Shown here: positions 1 to 6,981 of the stretch, in pieces | Layout of the letters: each line of letters begins with the position of its first letter | How positions within the stretch are numbered: the first letter of the stretch is position 1 | Origin: Pseudonocardia alaniniphila | GTDB lineage: Bacteria > Actinomycetota > Actinomycetes > Mycobacteriales > Pseudonocardiaceae | Length of the DNA: 64,000 nt | Assembly (NCBI RefSeq): GCF_022524485.1 | Contig: NZ_JAKXMK010000011.1 | Location: 186,001-250,000 of the forward strand | Direction of reading: 5' to 3' | Program-made: the position numbers and the translations under genes | Notes under the pieces: generated by a model | The model's database searches: none | Told to the model about the DNA's origin: nothing | What the model saw: only the letters and a program-made list of their open reading frames with translations

Positions 1-221
1 CGCTCTTCGAGGGGGGCCGGACAGAGCCGGTTCGATACGTCGCGCGCCCCTACGGCAAGACGACGATCCTGGTGACCGTGTCGCCGATCATCGTCGACGG
101 ACGCATCGCGGGGTATTCGCAGATCGTCCTGCTGAAGGACGAGGTACAGGAACTGTGCCGCCGATTCGATGAATCCGGCCGGAAGTCCTTCGAGCAGGAG
201 GTGCTGCCTCACGGCACGTGA
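1..221 (+). CDS. C-terminal end of a PAS-like sensory protein (partial)
   Basis: The frame is open from the left edge to a TGA at 219-221, giving about 72 residues of a protein that starts outside the window. The stretch VSPIIVDGRIAGYSQIVLL has the shape of the last strands of a PAS fold (a conserved small motif, then a strand ending in a charged helix). This resemblance is by eye only; no catalytic domain is visible. An unrelated small-domain protein is possible. The downstream gene begins 133 bp later on the same strand, so the two are probably separate units. Confidence 0.5.
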   Translation, partial: LFEGGRTEPVRYVARPYGKTTILVTVSPIIVDGRIAGYSQIVLLKDEVQELCRRFDESGRKSFEQEVLPHGT

Positions 222-354
222 TCCGGTGGTGCCGGCCGGCCCACGGCCCGAGGCCCTCGGGTGACCGAGGTCATAGAACGAAGGTAGTACCCCCTCCGTG
301 TGATCAGCGCGAGTGATTCAAGACGACGTGAACTCACCTGTGGGGGTAGTTGGC

Positions 355-753
355 ATGCAGTGGTACGCGAAGGTCCTGCGCCAGTACGCGGACTTCAACG
401 GTCGCGCTCGGCGAACCGAATACTGGATGTTCACGCTGGTGAGTGTGATCGTCGGGCTCGTCCTCCGCTTGATCGACGAGGTCGTGTTCGTGGGGCCGGG
501 GCTGTCCACGACCGGGTGGCTCGGCCTCATCTACTCGGTGGCGGTCATCGTCCCGACGCTGGCCGTCGGCGTCCGCCGGCTTCACGACACCGGCCGTAGC
601 GGGTGGTGGCTGCTCATCGCCGTGATCCCGCTGATCGGCGCGATCGTGCTCATCGTGTTCTTCGCGCTCGAAGGCCAGCGCAGCAGCAACGCCTACGGGC
701 CCGACCCCAAGACTGTTCCCGTCAGCACCCACGCTGGCTCCTTCACCGGCTGA
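355..753 (+). CDS. DUF805 family small membrane protein
   Basis: A 132-residue protein beginning MQWYAKVLRQYADFNGRAR, the hallmark N-terminus of DUF805 proteins (aromatic-rich start, then F-x-GRA-R-x-E-YW). Three or four hydrophobic segments follow, with the family's GVRRLHDTGRSGWWLL loop near residue 80. The ATG at 355 is preferred over an in-frame GTG at 313 because it matches the family start and has the purine-rich GGGGGTAG just upstream. DUF805 proteins are inner-membrane proteins of unknown function. A strong hairpin follows the stop, so the gene is probably monocistronic. Confidence 0.88.
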   Translation: MQWYAKVLRQYADFNGRARRTEYWMFTLVSVIVGLVLRLIDEVVFVGPGLSTTGWLGLIYSVAVIVPTLAVGVRRLHDTGRSGWWLLIAVIPLIGAIVLIVFFALEGQRSSNAYGPDPKTVPVSTHAGSFTG

Positions 754-771
754 GCGAGACAGTCCAAGCTT

Positions 772-802
772 GCAGCGGTCTGCCCGGGGGGCGGACCGCT
801 GC
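772..802 (+). terminator. Hairpin terminator after the DUF805 gene
   Basis: GCAGCGGTC (772-780) pairs perfectly with GACCGCTGC (794-802) across a short GC-rich loop that can pair further. It begins 18 bp after the stop codon. There is no clear U-tract, as is common in actinobacteria. Confidence 0.7.
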
Positions 803-857
803 TGTGCGTTCACGGGCTGCCGCGAGAGCCGCCGCCGTGGGTGGACCCCCGGAGCTT

Positions 858-1721
858 GATCGTCGGTTCGGGCCCTGGAACGGGCTGTATCGCGGTTGGC
901 GACCCCGAAATGGTGATCATGGACGGGCCGGCTGTGCGGGAGCCATCAGGCAGATCGTCGGTTCGGGCCCCGCAGCAGGGCGCGGCGCGGTTGCTCGTCC
1001 CGGACTGGTGATCATGGGCGGGCGGGCGGGTCGGCGGGCGCGCGGGCAACGATCGGTGCGGCCGGATCCCGGAGCATGATCGTCGGTTCGGGCCTTTCGG
1101 CAGGGCGTGGCACGGTTGCCGGTCCCGAACTGGTGATCATGCGCCGGTGGGACTTGCGAGCCATGGTCAGCGCGGCCGGATCTCGGAGCTTGATCATCGG
1201 CTCGGGACCTGGGGCAGGTTGTGGCACGGTTGCTGGTCCCGAACTGGTGATCATGAACGAGCTGGTCGGCGGCCCGTGCGGGAACTTTGAGCAGCGCGGC
1301 CAGATGCTGGAGGTTGGTCCTGGGTTGGGGGCCTGGGCCTGTGTGCAATGCACCTTGCCGGCACCCGGGCTCCGGTCACAGTCGAGTCGGCCAGGTTGCT
1401 TGTCGGCCGGTCACGGGACTGAGGTTGATCGTCGGTTCGGGCCCCGCAGCAGGGCGCGGCGCGGTTGCTCGTCCCGGACTGGTGATCATGGGCGGGCGGG
1501 TCGGCGGGGCGCGGGGCAGGGTCGGTGTGGCCGGATCCCGGAGCATGATCGTCGGTTCGGGCCTTTCGGCAGGGTGTAGCACGGTTGCCGGTCCCGAAGT
1601 GGTGATCATGGGCCGGCGGGGCTTGCGAGCCACGGTCAGGATGGCCAGGTCTTGTGGCTTGATCATCGGCTCGGACCCCGGAGCAGGGTGTGGCGCGGTT
1701 CGCGGTCCCGAAGTGCTGATC
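858..1721. repeat. Array of seven 61-bp GATC-bounded imperfect palindromes
   Basis: Seven copies of exactly 61 bp lie at 858-918, 953-1013, 1078-1138, 1192-1252, 1427-1487, 1547-1607 and 1661-1721. Each starts GATCRTCGGYTCGG and ends CCCGRAMTGGTGATC or a close variant. The ends are inverted repeats of each other (12 of 15 positions in the typical copy, GATC and GTTCGGG arms), so each copy can fold into one long hairpin. Spacers are 34 to 174 bp. The copies at 953 and 1427 are identical over all 61 bp, and the copies at 1078 and 1547 differ at three positions. The array fills most of the 1-kb gap between the 3' ends of two convergent genes. Open frames inside it are by-products of the repeat. 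The elements recall REP/BIME sequences, but no known family was recognised. Confidence 0.85.
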
Positions 1722-1756
1722 ATGAATCGAGTCGCCTGGCCGACACGTGTGGTGGG

Positions 1757-2010
1757 TCAGTCCGGCTTGCGCGCCTCGATGAGAAGGCGCTGGCTGTGTG
1801 CGACGAACGGGCCGTCGGACTGGATGCGGTCGTGGAGTCGGGCGAGCTCGTCGTGGTAGCTCTCGGCGGTGAAGCCGGGGACGGTCCAGAGGACCTTGCG
1901 GAGGAAGTACACGACGGCGCCGATGTCGTGGAACTCGCAGCGCAGGGCCTGGGTTCGCAAGTCGGTCACGATGAGGCCGGCCGCCTCCGCACCCGCAGCC
2001 GCATGGTCGG
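1757..2010 (-). pseudogene. C-terminal remnant of a SAM-dependent methyltransferase
   Basis: About 84 residues read in frame from next to the SDR stop codon to a TGA at 1757. They include FHDIGAVVYFLRKVLWTVPG and end GPFVAHSQRLLIEARKPD. This is the characteristic C-terminal region of a class I methyltransferase family of about 250-280 residues. The SAM-binding domain is missing: the sequence directly upstream is the unrelated SDR gene. A GTG at 1969 could start a 70-residue peptide, but it would lack any cofactor site. The simplest reading is a gene truncated by a deletion that brought the SDR gene next to it. Confidence 0.75.
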
Positions 2011-2763
2011 CTAGGAGGTGTAGCCGCCGTCGATGTTCAGGCTGGCGCCGGTGACGAAGCCGCCGTCCGGGCCGGCCAGGAACGACACGAACGCGCCGAT
2101 TTCGCTGGCGTCACCGAACCGGTCCAGTGCCATCGCGCTGAGCATGAGCGGCGCGGCCGGGCCGTCCGCGGAGTTGCTGTCGGTGTTCACCGGGCCCGGT
2201 TGGACATTGTTGATGGTGATTCCCTTTGGCGCGAGCTCGCGCGCCAGCCCCTTGGTGAGGCCCGCGATGGCGCCCTTGCTCGCCGCGTAGATCGAGATTC
2301 CGGGGAACGGCACCCGCTCGGCGTTGATGCTGCCGATATTGATGATCCGGCTGCCCTCACCCATGTGTTTGAGCGACTCGCGGATCGCCACGATCACCGC
2401 TCGAACGTTCACCGCCAGGGTTCGGTCGATGTCGGCCATCGGCATCTCGTCGATCCTCGCGAACGAGCCGCCGCCGGCGTTGTTCACGAGGATGTCCAGC
2501 CGCCCGAACTGTGAAACGGTCTCGGTCACCGAGCCGATCACGTCCGCCTCGACGGTGCTGTCCGCATGGATCGCGAAGGCTGTACCACCGGCCGCCGCGA
2601 TGTCCGCTGCCACCTGTTCGGCCTGGTCCTTGGAGCTTGCGTACGTCAGGGCCACCGTCGCGCCGTCTGCGGCCAGCCGTTTCGCGATGCCCGCGCCGAT
2701 CCCCCTCGAGCCTCCGGTGACCAGGGCTACCTTGCCGTCGAGCGGACCAACCGTCTCGTTCAC
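2011..2763 (-). CDS. Short-chain dehydrogenase/reductase (3-oxoacyl-ACP reductase type)
   Basis: A 250-residue classical SDR of standard length. The NAD(P)-binding motif VTGGSRGIGAGIA lies near residue 15, NNAG near 90, and the catalytic YAASK near 155, with a preceding serine in INIGSINAE. The C-terminus GASLNIDGGYTS is typical of FabG-like enzymes. The substrate cannot be read from sequence. The gene lies 97 bp downstream of a TetR gene on the same strand, and a 12-bp palindrome shared with that regulator sits 24 bp before the ATG, so the SDR is very likely a target of the TetR protein. Confidence 0.9.
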   Translation of the reverse strand: MNETVGPLDGKVALVTGGSRGIGAGIAKRLAADGATVALTYASSKDQAEQVAADIAAAGGTAFAIHADSTVEADVIGSVTETVSQFGRLDILVNNAGGGSFARIDEMPMADIDRTLAVNVRAVIVAIRESLKHMGEGSRIINIGSINAERVPFPGISIYAASKGAIAGLTKGLARELAPKGITINNVQPGPVNTDSNSADGPAAPLMLSAMALDRFGDASEIGAFVSFLAGPDGGFVTGASLNIDGGYTS

Positions 2764-2786
2764 GCGTACCCACCGTCCTATATCTG

Positions 2787-2798
2787 TACCGATCGGTA
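2787..2798. promoter_or_regulatory. Candidate TetR operator upstream of the SDR gene
   Basis: TACCGATCGGTA is a perfect palindrome 24 bp upstream of the SDR start. The longer string ATCTGTACCGATCGGTA recurs with one change before the adjacent TetR gene (complement of 3510-3521 and its flank), which supports a shared operator. Confidence 0.7.
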
Positions 2799-2860
2799 TG
2801 AAGCTAGGCCGGTTCGAGGCGGGGCGTCAAGCGGTGGGCCTGGGCTCGGCCACCAGGGGT

Positions 2861-3469
2861 TCAGCTCGTCGACGCGGCGACCAGCGTGTCCCAGCCGGCC
2901 ATCGTCATCTCGCACACGCGATAGAGCTGGGCGCGGGTGGCGCCACCGGCTGCCTGCACCGCGATCCCCTGGAGAAGTGTGCAGACGTAGCGTGCGAGCT
3001 CTGCGGTGTCGGCATCCGGCGGCAGGTCGCCCTCGTCCTGGGCACGCCTCAGCCGAGCCTGGATCGCGGCCTCGCCCGACCGCCGCGATGCGTCGAGCTC
3101 CTGGCGGATCGGATCGCTGTCCGGGCCGGTGGCGAGCGCGCCCTGGACGAGGAGGCAGCCATTAGGCAGGCCGCGGCCGGTGGTCGCCTCGGATGCGCCG
3201 CGCAACAGGTGCTCGACGACGGATCGGGCGGTGGGCTCTTTCAGCGACTCGAGCAGGTAGACCGCGCGTTGTTCGGAGTACCGCTCGAGAACGCGGCGGA
3301 ACAGCGACTCCTTGTTCCCGAAAGCCGCGTAGAGGCTCGGGCGGTTGATGCCCAGCGCGTCTGTCAGGTCGGAGATCGCGGTGCCTTCATAGCCCTGCCG
3401 CCAGAACACCAGCACTGCGCTGTCGAGCTTCTGGTCGAGGTCGAACTCGCGGGGACGTCCTGTCCGCAT
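2861..3469 (-). CDS. TetR/AcrR family transcriptional regulator
   Basis: A 202-residue regulator starting MRTGRPREFDLDQKLDSAV. The helix-turn-helix covers roughly residues 25-50 (AISDLTDALGINRPSLYAAF, then GNKESLF), and a TetR_C-like ligand domain follows. The ATG at 3469 is chosen over an upstream in-frame start because ACGGAGGCAGC precedes it and GRPREFD is the usual beginning of this subfamily. The gene precedes the SDR gene on the same strand. Matching palindromes before both genes suggest autoregulation plus control of the SDR. Confidence 0.9.
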   Translation of the reverse strand: MRTGRPREFDLDQKLDSAVLVFWRQGYEGTAISDLTDALGINRPSLYAAFGNKESLFRRVLERYSEQRAVYLLESLKEPTARSVVEHLLRGASEATTGRGLPNGCLLVQGALATGPDSDPIRQELDASRRSGEAAIQARLRRAQDEGDLPPDADTAELARYVCTLLQGIAVQAAGGATRAQLYRVCEMTMAGWDTLVAASTS

Positions 3470-3509
3470 GCTGCCTCCGTGGATGCCTGATCCGGTCCCG
3501 GTCATATCT

Positions 3510-3521
3510 TACCGACCGGTA
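3510..3521. promoter_or_regulatory. Candidate TetR autoregulatory operator
   Basis: TACCGACCGGTA differs from the palindrome before the SDR gene at one base. The reverse-strand context ATCTGTACCGGTCGGTA matches the other site at 16 of 17 positions. It lies 41 bp upstream of the chosen TetR start. Confidence 0.7.
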
Positions 3522-3577
3522 CAGATCTAGGGCTGTGATCACGGGAGCCGGTACACACCGGCTGCGGTGCGGAAGCG

Positions 3578-3597
3578 GGCCGGCAGGTTCGCCGGCC
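3578..3597 (-). terminator. Hairpin downstream of the Ig-like protein gene
   Basis: GGCCGGC (3578-3584) and GCCGGCC (3591-3597) form a 7-bp stem with a six-base loop, about 60 bp after the stop of the minus-strand gene ending at 3657. A terminator is plausible, but the stem is short. Confidence 0.4.
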
Positions 3598-3656
3598 AGC
3601 CCCGTCCGCAGCCGAATGATTCATGCAGTTCTTGCCCGCGTTCTCGGAACGAACGA

Positions 3657-4163
3657 TCAGCCGAACACCCAACCGCCGTTGTTGCCGCTGTTGTGGATGT
3701 TGACCAGGCCGCTGCCGCCGCCACACGGGCAGGGTGTGGGCGGGTTGGGCGGGTCCGGCGCGCTCGTGACCTGCACCGTCGTGGTGGCATTCGACGCCCC
3801 GCAGTTGCCATTGCCGTTATAGGCGGCCGTGATCTCGTGCGGGCCCACGGTGGTGAACGTGGTGGTGAGTGATGCCTGGCCGCTGCCATTGACCGGCACC
3901 GTGTCCAGCAGGTTCGCGCCATCGAAGAACGTCACGCCGAGCCCGCCCTGTGGTGGGAATCCCGGGCAGGTGACCGTCGCGGTCAGGACGACCTCCTGTC
4001 CGACGGTCGCTGATGACGGCGACGCCTGCACTGTGGTCGTCGACTGCACGGGTTGAGCCCAGGCCTGTGGTGCGAACACAAGCATCCCGGCAAGCGCGAG
4101 GAATGTCAGAATGATGCGGCGGGCAGCCCGCCTGTGCCGAAATTCCACTGTACCCCTACTCAT
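3657..4163 (-). CDS. Secreted protein with a bacterial Ig-like domain
   Basis: A 168-residue exported protein. The N-terminus has several arginines, then the hydrophobic run IILTFLALAGMLVFAPQAWA ending in an AWA cleavage site. The mature part holds one Big_3/Big_5-type Ig-like repeat: STTTVQASPSSATVGQEVVL at the start, VTFFDGANLLDTVPVNGSGQ in the middle, and THV-like strands ending EITAAYNGNGN. A proline- and glycine-rich tail with a CPCGGGSG stretch ends in NGGWVFG. Such domains usually mediate adhesion or act as spacers; no catalytic domain is present. The start at 4163 is chosen for the signal peptide; in-frame codons further upstream would bury it. Confidence 0.75.
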   Translation of the reverse strand: MSRGTVEFRHRRAARRIILTFLALAGMLVFAPQAWAQPVQSTTTVQASPSSATVGQEVVLTATVTCPGFPPQGGLGVTFFDGANLLDTVPVNGSGQASLTTTFTTVGPHEITAAYNGNGNCGASNATTTVQVTSAPDPPNPPTPCPCGGGSGLVNIHNSGNNGGWVFG

Positions 4164-4413
4164 TTTCGAGGGCGATTTCCATGCCGAATTGGTCCACGTG
4201 GGAAAGCTGGTCAAGAATCGCGCCCGGACGGCAGCAAGTAACGCACCCTGTGGGCGAACCGGGCAACGCGGACCACTCGTCAGGGGGCAGTGGTTCACCC
4301 CCCTGTTACGGCGGTTCGCCCGGGGCGGGTGATGGAGTCGACGGCAGTTTCAGATCGGCGGCGGCGCCTGCCTGATCAGCGATATCGAGCGCGTCGATGA
4401 TCCGGGGAACTGG

Positions 4414-4439
4414 TGAGCCGGCGATGGGCTGCCGGCTCA
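4414..4439. other. Perfect 9-bp stem-loop before a small gene
   Basis: TGAGCCGGC (4414-4422) and GCCGGCTCA (4431-4439) flank an eight-base loop, 67 bp upstream of the small gene at 4507. It could be a terminator closing the region between divergent genes or a regulatory structure. Nothing else was recognised in the 343-bp gap 4164-4506 beyond probable promoters. Confidence 0.4.
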
Positions 4440-4506
4440 AGGGGATGACGACCGCGTTGGGGATGATGGGGGGTACACGACCTGAGAGTCAGGGGGAGCT
4501 GATCTC

Positions 4507-4740
4507 GTGACGGACGAGGAGTTGGTCGTCGAGTTCGCGCTGACCCGGCTCGACAACCCGGGGCTCGACCTCGAGGACATCGCCGCGTTGGTCGTTCGCC
4601 GGGTCGGCCCGGACCGGATGCTCGAGTTCGCGTCGCGCAACCTCGCCACCCGGGACGAGTTGCGGGGCGGTGCATTCGAGTCGGCTGTCGAGTACGTGCT
4701 GCGGACAGTGCTGAAGCTGCGGGACGACGTGGGCGACTGA
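4507..4740 (+). CDS. Small conserved-looking acidic protein of unknown function
   Basis: A 77-residue protein beginning MTDEELVVEFALTRLDNPGL. It has no signal peptide, membrane segment or known motif, and looks like a short all-helical acidic protein (many D, E and L residues, with ELRGGAFESAVEYVLRTVLK as a probable amphipathic helix). The GTG start is supported by AGGGGGAG a few bases upstream. It is followed by the palindrome and HTH-PASTA gene on the same strand, with a 55-bp gap. Function unknown. Confidence 0.65.
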   Translation: MTDEELVVEFALTRLDNPGLDLEDIAALVVRRVGPDRMLEFASRNLATRDELRGGAFESAVEYVLRTVLKLRDDVGD

Positions 4741-4770
4741 CGGCAGGGCGAGCTGCGGTCTTGTTGCCCG

Positions 4771-4798
4771 CATGCCGTCAGGTTAACCTGACGGCATG
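4771..4798. promoter_or_regulatory. 28-bp perfect palindrome covering a start codon
   Basis: The half-site CATGCCGTCAGGTT (4771-4784) is followed directly by its exact reverse complement (4785-4798). The last three bases are the ATG start codon of the HTH-PASTA gene. No Shine-Dalgarno sequence is visible. The core GTCAGGTTAACCTGAC looks like an operator; binding there would block transcription or translation start, most simply by the HTH protein itself. Confidence 0.8.
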
Positions 4799-5503
4799 GC
4801 TGGGCGTAGGGATCCATGGCCGGAGGGCCGTGATGCGTGGAGCCGGCTCGACGGCTGGGATCACGCCGGCCCGGTCGGCGAGGCCGCGGGGTCGAGTGCC
4901 GGAGACGCTGCCCTGGACGCGTTGTCCGACCTCGGGGTGGTGCGCCGGCTGCTCGACCAGACGGAGCTCGCCGCGGTGAGAGCGGCTCGCGCCAACCGGA
5001 AGAGCTGGGCCGAGATCGCCACGAGACTTGGCATGACCCGTCAGTCGGCGTGGGAGCGCTGGCGCGATCTCGACGGCGATGAATCAAGCGGCGCCTCCCG
5101 TGCCCCGGCGAGGGCAGGCGACGAACCGTCCCAGGCCCGCGGCACAGGTCGACGAGCAGTCGACGAGGCTGCGCGGCACGCGGCCGCCGCCCTCACCGCC
5201 GTCGTCCCGGACGTGGGCGGTCTCTCGTGGGAGAACGCCCGGGACACGCTCCTGCAGGCGCACCTCGTCGCGGTCAACGCCGACCCCGATCTCCCGCCTT
5301 TCCTCGGCTGGGAGCTGTCGGGCTACGTGGTCGTCGACCAGAAGCCGGGCGCGGGCGCGCGCGTTGCACTGCACTCGCCCGTGACCCTGTGGCTGGAGCG
5401 CGGGCCCGGCCCGGCCGGGGTGCGCAGCCCGCTCAACCCTTCGCCGCCCCTCAAGACGATCCGCGGAGCCGTCGACGAGACCACGGGCGAGAGCGTCCGA
5501 TGA
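4796..5503 (+). CDS. HTH and PASTA-domain protein, probable DNA-binding regulator
   Basis: A 235-residue protein. Residues about 50-90 hold a predicted helix-turn-helix, SWAEIATRLGMTRQSAWERW, similar to the sigma-region-4-like HTH of many actinobacterial proteins. A charged linker follows, then a PASTA-like domain at about 135-205 (VPDVGGLSWENARDTLLQA, ending in a VVDQKPGAGARV strand). PASTA domains bind peptidoglycan or beta-lactams in kinases and PBPs. Here there is no membrane segment, so the domain would act in the cytoplasm. The ATG lies inside a perfect 28-bp palindrome, which suggests autoregulation. Similar HTH-PASTA proteins are, to my knowledge, common in Pseudonocardiaceae but uncharacterised. 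Confidence 0.75.
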   Translation: MAGRRDPWPEGRDAWSRLDGWDHAGPVGEAAGSSAGDAALDALSDLGVVRRLLDQTELAAVRAARANRKSWAEIATRLGMTRQSAWERWRDLDGDESSGASRAPARAGDEPSQARGTGRRAVDEAARHAAAALTAVVPDVGGLSWENARDTLLQAHLVAVNADPDLPPFLGWELSGYVVVDQKPGAGARVALHSPVTLWLERGPGPAGVRSPLNPSPPLKTIRGAVDETTGESVR

Positions 5504-5549
5504 CGACGGGCTGACGGCGCCAGGGCCGTTGACGCCGTCAGCCCGGTCG

Positions 5550-6767
5550 TCAGCCGGCGGCGCGCACGGGCGCGGTTGCCGGCACGATCGTCGCGTCCCA
5601 GTCGATCCGGAAGCGCTGCTCCGGTCCCATGGTCTTCTCCGGGTTCATGGCGACCTTGGTCAGGATCGGCATCAGGACCGGCATCACGGCCCGCGCGACC
5701 GGGCCGGGCGTCTTGGCATGGTTGATCTTCGCGGCCCGCGAGGCGACCTTCTCCACCCTGCGGCGGCGCAGACCCTCGTAGGTGGCGAAGGCGGACGGCA
5801 CATCGGGAAGGTCGCGCAGGCAGCGCGCCACCTCGACGGCGCTCTCGATCGACAGTGACGCGCCCTGCCCCGAGCTGTTCGACGGCGCGTGCACCGAGTC
5901 GCCGACCAGCACCATCCGGCCGCGGTACCAGTGCGGCACGCTCGGCATGATGTGCAGCGACCCGACGGCCTGCAGGCGGTCCGCGCTGGTGCGGCGGGCC
6001 AACTCGCCGCCCGGGTCGTCGTCGGCGTACGTCTCGCGCAGGATGCGCAGCCACTCCTCGGCCGGCACCTTCCGGGCCTCCGCCAACGACATCGGACGCT
6101 CCTGCGGCAGGTTCGCGCCCCACACCGTGCCGCCCCCGGGCTGAGGCCAGTAGAGGTAGTAGGCGCGTCTGCCGAACGCGAACGTCATGGTGCCGGGCCT
6201 GGCAGGCACCTCGACGTCCGCGAAGCCCTCGAAGCCGAGCATTCCGGTGTAGTTCGGGCCGGGCGCGTTCGGGTCGATCAGCTTCCGCACCGTGGAGTGC
6301 ACGCCGTCGGCGCCGATGAGCACGTCGGCGGTGGCGGTGCTGCCGTCAGCGAACCGCGCGAGAACACCGGACGCCGTCTGCTCGGCGTCGACCAGGCGGG
6401 AGCCGTGCACGATCCGGATGCCTCGTGCGCGCGCCATCGCATGCAGCGACCGGTACAGCTCGGCCCGGCGCACCACCTGCAGCGGCGGTACTCCGGCCAG
6501 GCTCGGGAGCGCGAGTCGCTTGGCGCCGAACGTCATGACCGTCGTCGACATCGGGTGTGCGTGCGCGAGCAGGGCCTCCTGCGCGTCGATGGCCTCCAGC
6601 GCAGCCCGCCCGTTCGGGGCGATCGCGATCGTGCCGCCGATGCCGTCCGCCGTGCTCGGGTAGGCCTCGTGGACCGTCGCCTCGATGCCGGCCTTGTGTA
6701 GTGCCATCGCCGCGACCGGCCCGGCGATCCCGCCGCCGATGACCAGCGCTGTTCTCACGTCCGTCAT
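5550..6767 (-). CDS. FAD-dependent aromatic-ring-type monooxygenase
   Basis: A 405-residue group A flavoprotein hydroxylase. The FAD-binding GxGxxG motif LVIGGGIAGPVAAMALHKAG is at the N-terminus, the DG motif DVLIGADGVHSTVRK near residue 160, and the GD motif MVLVGDSVHAPSNSSGQGAS near 290. These proteins hydroxylate aromatic or polyketide substrates with NAD(P)H and oxygen. The start at 6767 follows GGGGGAGAAGCA. A PadR repressor lies 214 bp upstream on the same strand and probably controls it; PadR proteins often respond to phenolic compounds. Substrate unknown. Confidence 0.88.
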   Translation of the reverse strand: MTDVRTALVIGGGIAGPVAAMALHKAGIEATVHEAYPSTADGIGGTIAIAPNGRAALEAIDAQEALLAHAHPMSTTVMTFGAKRLALPSLAGVPPLQVVRRAELYRSLHAMARARGIRIVHGSRLVDAEQTASGVLARFADGSTATADVLIGADGVHSTVRKLIDPNAPGPNYTGMLGFEGFADVEVPARPGTMTFAFGRRAYYLYWPQPGGGTVWGANLPQERPMSLAEARKVPAEEWLRILRETYADDDPGGELARRTSADRLQAVGSLHIMPSVPHWYRGRMVLVGDSVHAPSNSSGQGASLSIESAVEVARCLRDLPDVPSAFATYEGLRRRRVEKVASRAAKINHAKTPGPVARAVMPVLMPILTKVAMNPEKTMGPEQRFRIDWDATIVPATAPVRAAG

Positions 6768-6981
6768 TGCTTCTCCCCCACAGGGCATGTGCCGGCACCA
6801 GCCCGTTCAGGGCAGCCGGCCGGGTTTCGGATTGCGTGCGTCCGAACCGTCGTCGGGGAGTGCGCCCGGTTATCCTCGTGACTGCCATCTCGTGGCCGGG
6901 TCGCCTTCCGCGGCTGCGGTTCGAGGGTCAAGGGCCCGGTGGTGGTGTTGCCGCACCGCTGCCGGGCCTCTTCGTGAACGA

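Noticed and set aside
858..1721. CRISPR array
   Set aside because: The repeated unit is 61 bp, diverges between copies, spacers range from 34 to 174 bp and are themselves related, and no cas genes are present.
1012..1723. Protein-coding frames within the first repeat array
   Set aside because: Frames are open on both strands because the GC-rich repeat recurs; they have repeated arbitrary peptides, no ribosome-binding site and no recognisable domain.
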